A stretch of DNA of 9,849 bases, taken from positions 1-9,849 of the forward strand of contig CAMVDK010000112.1 in NCBI GenBank assembly GCA_947166165.1. The letters are read 5' to 3'. Each line of letters begins with the position of its first letter. Position 1 is the first letter of the stretch. Below, piece after piece: positions 5,870-9,849 of the stretch. The notes beneath the pieces were generated by a model. The model worked only from the letters and a program-made list of their open reading frames with translations, was not told the DNA's origin and made no database searches. The position numbers and the translations under genes were made by a program. The stretch comes from an uncultured Porphyromonadaceae bacterium. GTDB lineage: Bacteria; Bacteroidota; Bacteroidia; Bacteroidales; Muribaculaceae.

Positions 5870-8044
5870 TTATATGATTAATGTTTCTTCTAACCATTCG
5901 TTATCCGTGCATAAACCGGTTTTCTCTTTATAGAAATTTGGAAGCAGTTGGAATACATCTAGGTCTTCGCACACCCGGCTGACGGCACCACATTGGTTCA
6001 ACTTGTCGAAATCGTGCTTTCGGACGTTCACACAATACTGGCGCAAATGTCTCATCAGCCCAAACGAGGGTCCGGTATAACCCAATTGCTTTATCAAAGG
6101 AGCAGACTCGTCGCAGGTGACGATTATCGGAATCGTGTTTTCGTCAATCAATCGGAATGAATGAGATGCCTGCTCAAACTGCGGCCTTGCATTGCAGAGC
6201 AATTGCTCAATCTGCGGTTTATCGAAATTGGTCGTGCGTGCGTACAACTGTTTAAAGTACGCCTGCATGGCTTCTGGCGCAAACCAGTCTTGATTCGGTT
6301 GCAAGTTTCGTCTCGCGTCGTTGGCTTGCCGGATAGCGCCAAGTGGCAGTTGATTGCTGCCCTGAAGACTGAACACCCAAGCATGTCCCAGTCCTGCAAG
6401 CCGTCCCTCGCGGTTACAGCGTCCGGCTGCTTGCAGAACGGAGTCTAACCCGGCCTCTTGACGGAACACAACAGGGAAATCGATGTCAACACCAGCCTCG
6501 ATGAGTTGAGTCGACACCACACGGATAACCTTTTGCGAGGGGTCGGCTAACGCCCGTTTGATTTGTTCGATAATGCGTTTCACATGCACTGGATACATCA
6601 TGCGTGACAGGTGTATGGTCAACCCTTCATCGGGCAGTAGGTCAAACAGTTCTTTGGCATCACGGCGTGTGTTCACAACGCACAATATGCGGTCGTGCTT
6701 GGCGATCTCGGCTGCTATCTCGTCATAAGTGTGAGGCGAGTCATCAAACGTGAGCTCCACCCGGCGCAACTTGTCGTGCAATGCTGAATCGGGGGAGACG
6801 ATTTCGGTTATATGAGGTATGGCATCAAACTTTTCAAGGGGATTGCAACCCTCAATTTCACCATTTAGTATGGGTTGGCTTGCTGTTGTGAACAGCACCG
6901 AGCACCCAAAGACGCGATGAAAAGTGTCGAGTGATTGCACAATAGGTTTTAGATGCGTTGTGGGCAGCGTCTGGACCTCGTCAAGAATGATCACACTCTT
7001 GGCCAGGTTGTGCAGCTTTCTGCATTTTGAAGTTCGGTTGCTGAACATCGACTCAAAAAGCTGGACATTGGTGGTGACAATGATGGGATAATCCCAATTC
7101 TCGCTTGCTAATTTCAATGTTTGCTTGAGTTCATCGTTGTCGATTGACTCATCGTTGAATTCTGAGTGATGCTCAAGCACATTTTCCTCGCCAAAGATGC
7201 CTTTCAATGTGGCAGCAGTCTGGGTGATAATGCTCGTGTATGGAATTGCGATGATGATTCGTTGCTGTTTATGGCATACTGCGTGCCGTAATGCCCAAAG
7301 CAGGGAAGATAATGTTTTACCGCCTCCAGTTGGCACGGTAAGGCTATAGAACCCCACTTGCCCATCACTTTTTGTGCGGCACTGTTGCTGCACATCATCA
7401 CGGACGCGGTTGACCTCGGTTTCACCACTCGCGGCTTTCAACGATTTCAAGTGATTTTCGAGCATTTGCAACAACTGGTCCAACGATGATTTAGAACCAC
7501 GCAGAGCGGTTTGTTCGGGTTGCATAAATGCCTCTGTGTCGAGGTAATCGGCATCAACCAGACAACTGAACAGCATACGCTGAACGGCATGAAAATCATA
7601 TTTCTGAAATCCACCCGAAGGCGAAGGAATGGTCAGGTTTGCTTGTAAATCGGGCATAGTGATTTGCGAGGGAATAGGCTCTTTCAACTTGGCCATCATC
7701 TCGTCGGTGTCGTAAAGTCCTCGATGATGGCCCATTAGGGCGTTGCCCAACAATAAGCATTGAGCCGGAAATAGCCGTTTCGCAATCAGCCCACCCACAT
7801 AGGCATGTTGGTGTGGTCCATTAACCACAGCATTCGGCTCATAGCCCGATTCGCGCTTAATATACTGCTGAAATGCTGGTAATTCTTTACCCACATCGTG
7901 CAGAAGACCAAGAACCCGCCCCCATTCTGACATACCAAATGAATCTGCGAAGCGCGCACATCTGTCAGCCACACCTTGCTGGTGAGTTTCATTATCTTGG
8001 AAAACCCATTGATTATTGTTATATTTCAAGTGAGAAATCACCAT
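5870..8044 (-). CDS. cas3: Cas3 helicase-nuclease, type I-C
   Basis: The 724-residue protein is the effector nuclease-helicase recruited by Cascade to unwind and degrade target DNA. The N-terminal HD nuclease domain shows H21, H49-D50 (LLHDVGK), H80, H106-H107 (MGHHRG) and an acidic LVDADYLD near 162-169. The SF2 helicase follows: Walker A VPTGGGKT near 237-244, motif Ia IPYTSIITQT, Walker B-like DEVQ at 355-358, motif III TTASQP near 386-391, motif V STQLIEAGVDID near 511-522 and motif VI QAAGRCNREG near 538-547. All are intact, so interference should be functional. It is the first gene of the operon, with its ATG 20 nt from a good -7 box and no Shine-Dalgarno motif. The cas5c ATG follows 6 nt after its stop. 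Confidence 0.98.
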   Translation of the reverse strand: MVISHLKYNNNQWVFQDNETHQQGVADRCARFADSFGMSEWGRVLGLLHDVGKELPAFQQYIKRESGYEPNAVVNGPHQHAYVGGLIAKRLFPAQCLLLGNALMGHHRGLYDTDEMMAKLKEPIPSQITMPDLQANLTIPSPSGGFQKYDFHAVQRMLFSCLVDADYLDTEAFMQPEQTALRGSKSSLDQLLQMLENHLKSLKAASGETEVNRVRDDVQQQCRTKSDGQVGFYSLTVPTGGGKTLSSLLWALRHAVCHKQQRIIIAIPYTSIITQTAATLKGIFGEENVLEHHSEFNDESIDNDELKQTLKLASENWDYPIIVTTNVQLFESMFSNRTSKCRKLHNLAKSVIILDEVQTLPTTHLKPIVQSLDTFHRVFGCSVLFTTASQPILNGEIEGCNPLEKFDAIPHITEIVSPDSALHDKLRRVELTFDDSPHTYDEIAAEIAKHDRILCVVNTRRDAKELFDLLPDEGLTIHLSRMMYPVHVKRIIEQIKRALADPSQKVIRVVSTQLIEAGVDIDFPVVFRQEAGLDSVLQAAGRCNREGRLAGLGHAWVFSLQGSNQLPLGAIRQANDARRNLQPNQDWFAPEAMQAYFKQLYARTTNFDKPQIEQLLCNARPQFEQASHSFRLIDENTIPIIVTCDESAPLIKQLGYTGPSFGLMRHLRQYCVNVRKHDFDKLNQCGAVSRVCEDLDVFQLLPNFYKEKTGLCTDNEWLEETLII

Positions 8045-8064
8045 AATAAAACAATTTTAGAATG

Positions 8065-8096
8065 CAAAGATAATTCTAACTTTGAGGATTTGCAAA
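8065..8096 (-). promoter_or_regulatory. Bacteroidetes-type promoter of the cas operon
   Basis: On the minus strand, TTTG (8096-8093) is followed by 20 nt and then TATCTTTG (8072-8065), an exact match to -33 TTTG and -7 TAnnTTTG with usual spacing. The -7 box ends 20 nt before the cas3 ATG, giving a leader of roughly 15 nt. The -33 box lies inside the perfect palindrome ATTTGCAAAT (8088-8097). Confidence 0.8.
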
Positions 8097-8117
8097 TAAT
8101 TAGGCCGCAAAGTTAGA
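8075..8117. repeat. Nested inverted repeats over the cas promoter (candidate operator)
   Basis: TCTAACTTTG (8075-8084) and CAAAGTTAGA (8108-8117) are perfect 10-bp inverted arms 23 nt apart. Between them is the 10-bp palindrome ATTTGCAAAT (8088-8097), which contains the -33 box. The arms sit just inside and just upstream of the promoter, a natural place for a dimeric regulator to act. Each arm also contains TAACTTTG, a -7-like word, but neither has a TTTG at the right distance upstream, so additional promoters are doubtful. No regulator gene is visible in the window. Confidence 0.5.
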
Positions 8118-8207
8118 TATTAGTTGTGCGTACATTAAGCATATCAATCATAAATTTTATTAATAGACTTCATGTTCTCAGATTTTATTTGCGTGGAGTA
8201 TAAAGTT

Positions 8208-8243
8208 CACGCCCGCATCAACCTGATGGCTGGCGCGGGCGTG
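8208..8243 (-). terminator. GC-rich hairpin downstream of the ATPase gene (possible terminator)
   Basis: CACGCCCGC (8208-8216) and GCGGGCGTG (8235-8243) are perfect 9-bp arms around an 18-nt loop in which CATCA/TGATG can also pair. It lies 75 nt after the ATPase stop and before the cas promoter. On the minus strand it is followed by AACTTTATACT, a poor T-run, so termination would be weak or factor-aided. The stretch 8118-8317 otherwise shows no gene I can support; it is GC-richer around 8205-8320 than next to the promoter. Confidence 0.35.
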
Positions 8244-8317
8244 GGTAATGATGTCAATCGTGGGGGCTGGGGGACTATGATGAGGCGCTCCATGGCATCT
8301 GTGTGGATGCGCACCTA

Positions 8318-9439
8318 TCATGACAGGAATGGCCAGAAGTTGTCTCGGTTGATTACGGTGAAATCGGAATTCGGATAGTTCTGTATGAAACTGGTTGGAA
8401 TACGGGTCTTTTGTTTTTCATTCCACTTGAACTCAAAGGCCGTCAATCTTCCATCCTTGTCCTCAATCAAATCTATCTCCTTTTGGTCGTGGGTTCGCCA
8501 GAAGTATAACTGGGCATAACTCCTGTGATAGGCATTGCGTTTTACTCGCTCTGCGACCATCAGGTTCTCCCACAGCATACCGACGTCGTTGCGCAGTTCG
8601 AGGGGGGCAAAATGAGACAACACCGCATTGCGCACACCATTGTCCACAAAGTAGATTTTCTTGCCTTTTCTGATCTCGTTCCTGACACTACGGCTGAAAG
8701 AGTTGAGCCTGAAGACGATAAAGCATTTTTCCAACAAGTTGACATAATTCTCGATGGTGGCTTTATCAATGCCCACTGTCAAGGCCAACTCGTTGTACGA
8801 CACTTCGCTGCCAATCTGGAGAGCCAAAGCCCTGACCAGTTTCATCAGAGCATCGGGCTTTCTCATGCCCTGGTTTGCCAACGCATCGCGATACAAGTAA
8901 TTATTGACCAAATTCATCAATGTGTCTCTGGCATATTCGGGCTGTGTCACCACCTCAGGATATAAACCATAAATCATTCTGGTTTCCAGCATCCGGCGTT
9001 CTTCAACCTGTGATGTCGTTGCCGCTAATTCGGGGAGTGAGAGCGGGAAAAGCTTATACTCTATTAATCGGCCAGTTGCGGGTTCATTGATTTCGTCAGC
9101 CAGGTCAAAAGACGACGAGCCTGTCACTATCACGTGAGAATCCAAATGTAAGTCGCCAATCTTTTTCAGCGTCAATCCTATGTTTTTTACCCGTTGCGCC
9201 TCGACTATCAGAAAAAAGTCGTGTGGCTCAACAAGGTTTTTCAGCTCGGTCGAGCTTTTATCAATCAATAATCCACGGTCATCCTCGTTGTCGCAATTCA
9301 AAATACGCACCCGTGTTCCCGCAGTCGCCAATTCTGAAAGCAGCGTACTCTTGCCCACCTGACGGGGACCCAAAATGGTAATCACCTTGCGACGGCCATA
9401 TGCACGCTCAAGTTCTTTCTGTAGAATTCGGTGTATCAT
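8318..9439 (-). CDS. AAA_14/DUF4143-type ATPase with PD-(D/E)xK-like C-terminus
   Basis: The 373-residue protein belongs to a family common and multicopy in Bacteroidales whose cellular role is not settled. Walker A is GPRQVGKST at 24-32. The Walker B region reads FFLIVEAQRV at 76-85, where the family usually has Asp-Glu; V80 replaces the aspartate. A sensor-1-like VTGSSSFDL follows at 106-114, then the family motif GRLIEYKLFPLSLPEL (124-139) and YPEV near 161. The middle contains a winged-helix-like segment (SYNELALTVGIDKATIENYVNLLEK). The C-terminus has YFWRTHDQKEID and FEFKWN near 312-340, resembling a PD-(D/E)xK nuclease core (D323, E336, K338). It lacks the operon spacing of the cas genes and has its own promoter, so I see no evidence that it is part of the CRISPR system. 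Confidence 0.9.
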   Translation of the reverse strand: MIHRILQKELERAYGRRKVITILGPRQVGKSTLLSELATAGTRVRILNCDNEDDRGLLIDKSSTELKNLVEPHDFFLIVEAQRVKNIGLTLKKIGDLHLDSHVIVTGSSSFDLADEINEPATGRLIEYKLFPLSLPELAATTSQVEERRMLETRMIYGLYPEVVTQPEYARDTLMNLVNNYLYRDALANQGMRKPDALMKLVRALALQIGSEVSYNELALTVGIDKATIENYVNLLEKCFIVFRLNSFSRSVRNEIRKGKKIYFVDNGVRNAVLSHFAPLELRNDVGMLWENLMVAERVKRNAYHRSYAQLYFWRTHDQKEIDLIEDKDGRLTAFEFKWNEKQKTRIPTSFIQNYPNSDFTVINRDNFWPFLS

Positions 9440-9458
9440 GTTTTCTATAGTCTGTTTA

Positions 9459-9633
9459 GGTGGGTTCTATAAATTGCTTGCGCCGAATTGGGCTTGATTG
9501 CTGAGCAGGTTTTGGCTCAAGCTGCGCGAAGCAGTAGCGGGCTACGGTTCAAGCAGTTGAGACAAAAGATGCCAGCAAGCAACCCAAGGCGGCCAAAACC
9601 ATTCATTACTTTTTGCAATTTATAGAACCCACC
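9459..9633. mobile_element. 175-bp foldback (MITE-like) element with 19-bp terminal inverted repeats and TTTA flanks
   Basis: GGTGGGTTCTATAAATTGC (9459-9477) and its exact reverse complement (9615-9633) bound the element; TTTA flanks both sides (9455-9458 and 9634-9637), as for a 4-bp target duplication. The inside also folds back: 9481-9484/9588-9591, 9488-9492/9583-9587, 9494-9496/9580-9582, 9498-9503/9573-9578, 9510-9514/9563-9567, 9516-9520/9557-9561, 9522-9525/9553-9556, 9528-9530/9548-9550 and 9534-9537/9542-9545 around loop CGGG. Nearly the whole element is one long imperfect hairpin. It contains no gene. It lies between a promoter and the ATPase ATG, and removing it with one TTTA copy leaves the -7 box 26 nt from that ATG, a normal spacing. 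I do not recognise a parent insertion sequence. A structured 5' leader of non-mobile origin is the alternative. Confidence 0.6.
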
Positions 9634-9644
9634 TTTAATTGCTG

Positions 9645-9676
9645 CAAAGGTAGTAACATTCCTTCTAATCCCCAAA
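9645..9676 (-). promoter_or_regulatory. Bacteroidetes-type promoter upstream of the foldback element, reading toward the ATPase
   Basis: On the minus strand, TTTG (9676-9673), 20 nt, then TACCTTTG (9652-9645) match the -33 and -7 consensus with the same spacing as at the cas promoter. Transcription would start at about 9636-9640, so the mRNA would begin at or beside the foldback element and carry it as its 5' untranslated region. The -33 box lies in the left arm of the palindrome at 9661-9736. Confidence 0.7.
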
Positions 9677-9736
9677 TTTATATGGAATTTGGGGAGTATA
9701 TTCTCCGAATTTCATATAAATTTGGGGATTAGGGGG
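9661..9736. repeat. Long palindrome with 20-bp perfect arms overlapping the -33 box
   Basis: The arms 9665-9684 (CTAATCCCC...TATATG) and 9713-9732 are perfect reverse complements over 20 bp; G-U pairs extend them to 9661 and 9736 on a plus-strand RNA. The 28-nt centre pairs further through AATT/AATT and GGAG/CTCC. A competing inverted repeat also exists: CCCCAAATT (9670-9678) against AATTTGGGG (9686-9694). No T-run follows on either strand, so it is not a plain terminator. It may be an operator, a cruciform-forming site, or a remnant of another foldback repeat. Confidence 0.6.
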
Positions 9737-9782
9737 TGCTGAATGCTGGTGTCAGGCCGGCCGTTGCGGTGTAGGACGGGGG

Positions 9783-9849
9783 CTACTTGAGGTGGTCGTC
9801 GAAGTAGCGGGTGATGCGCTCGTGGAGGTGGACGCTCTGGTGGCCCATC
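9783..9849 (-). CDS. 3' end of a gene running off the right edge, possibly an S9-type (prolyl oligopeptidase-like) peptidase
   Basis: Twenty-one codons and a TAG stop remain: MGHQSVHLHERITRYFDDHLK, the M being simply the first whole codon in view. The amphipathic ending (HERITRYFDDHLK) resembles the terminal helix of many S9 and related alpha/beta hydrolases, but the catalytic residues are outside the window. The coding DNA is clearly richer in GC, with many C-ending codons, than the neighbouring genes, which argues that it is a genuine host gene with strong codon preference or that its neighbours were acquired. The intergenic part 9737-9782 shows no distinct signal. Confidence 0.5.
   Translation of the reverse strand, partial: MGHQSVHLHERITRYFDDHLK

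Noticed and set aside
8077..8084. Plus-strand TAACTTTG as a divergent promoter toward the ATPase side
   Set aside because: No TTTG lies about 20 nt upstream on the plus strand and no plus-strand gene follows. It is better explained as an arm of the inverted repeat.
8172..8378. A 68-codon plus-strand frame between cas3 and the ATPase
   Set aside because: It overlaps the ATPase 3' end, has no recognisable motif or promoter, and its composition follows the GC-rich hairpin. I see no support for a gene.
8525..8965. A 146-codon plus-strand frame inside the ATPase gene
   Set aside because: It is antisense to a well-supported coding sequence with clear family motifs and has no domain signature of its own.
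8318..9439. The ATPase as a CRISPR accessory gene
   Set aside because: It is separated from cas3 by 273 bp and has its own promoter. The family is widespread without CRISPR, so adjacency alone is not evidence of function.
9755..9762. GGCCGGCC palindrome
   Set aside because: An isolated 8-bp palindrome in GC-rich DNA is expected by chance and has no associated structure.

Overview
The window carries a complete type I-C CRISPR-Cas system, very probably from the Bacteroidales (Bacteroidetes). This rests on the protein families, on start codons preceded by A/T-rich rather than Shine-Dalgarno sequence, and on two close matches to the Bacteroidetes promoter form (-33 TTTG, 20 nt, -7 TAnnTTTG). I cannot assign a genus. 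Every credible gene lies on the minus strand, so biological reading order is from right to left.

Layout, left to right. Positions 1-373 hold the leader-proximal end of a CRISPR array: six identical 32-bp repeats and five complete spacers, with the array running off the left edge. Positions 374-542 are the leader. Then come cas2 (543-833), cas1 (841-1866), cas4 (1850-2569), cas7c (2541-3398), cas8c (3420-5168, with a likely internal Cas11c start at 3809), cas5c (5165-5863) and cas3 (5870-8044). Gaps are 21 nt or less and several genes overlap, so this looks like one operon, cas3-cas5c-cas8c-cas7c-cas4-cas1-cas2, read toward its own array from a promoter at 8065-8096. There is no cas6, as expected for I-C, where Cas5c cuts the pre-crRNA. 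Cas8c, Cas7c, Cas5c and Cas11c would form Cascade, Cas3 would degrade the target, and Cas1, Cas2 and Cas4 would acquire spacers.

Positions 8045-8317 are intergenic. The cas promoter is there, embedded in nested inverted repeats that could be an operator, along with a GC-rich hairpin that may terminate the next gene. Positions 8318-9439 encode an AAA_14/DUF4143-type ATPase with a PD-(D/E)xK-like C-terminus; the Walker B aspartate appears to be replaced by valine.

Positions 9440-9782 hold no gene but are rich in structure. A 175-bp foldback element (9459-9633) has perfect 19-bp terminal inverted repeats, is flanked by TTTA on both sides, and sits between a well-formed promoter (9645-9676) and the ATPase start codon. 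A second long palindrome (9661-9736) overlaps the -33 box of that promoter. At 9783-9849 is the extreme 3' end of another minus-strand gene with visibly higher GC, perhaps an S9-type peptidase.

The core CRISPR system is a known type. The least explained parts are the foldback element and paired palindromes upstream of the ATPase, the nested palindromes over the cas promoter, and the internal Cas11c start with a Bacteroidetes-style A-rich leader.
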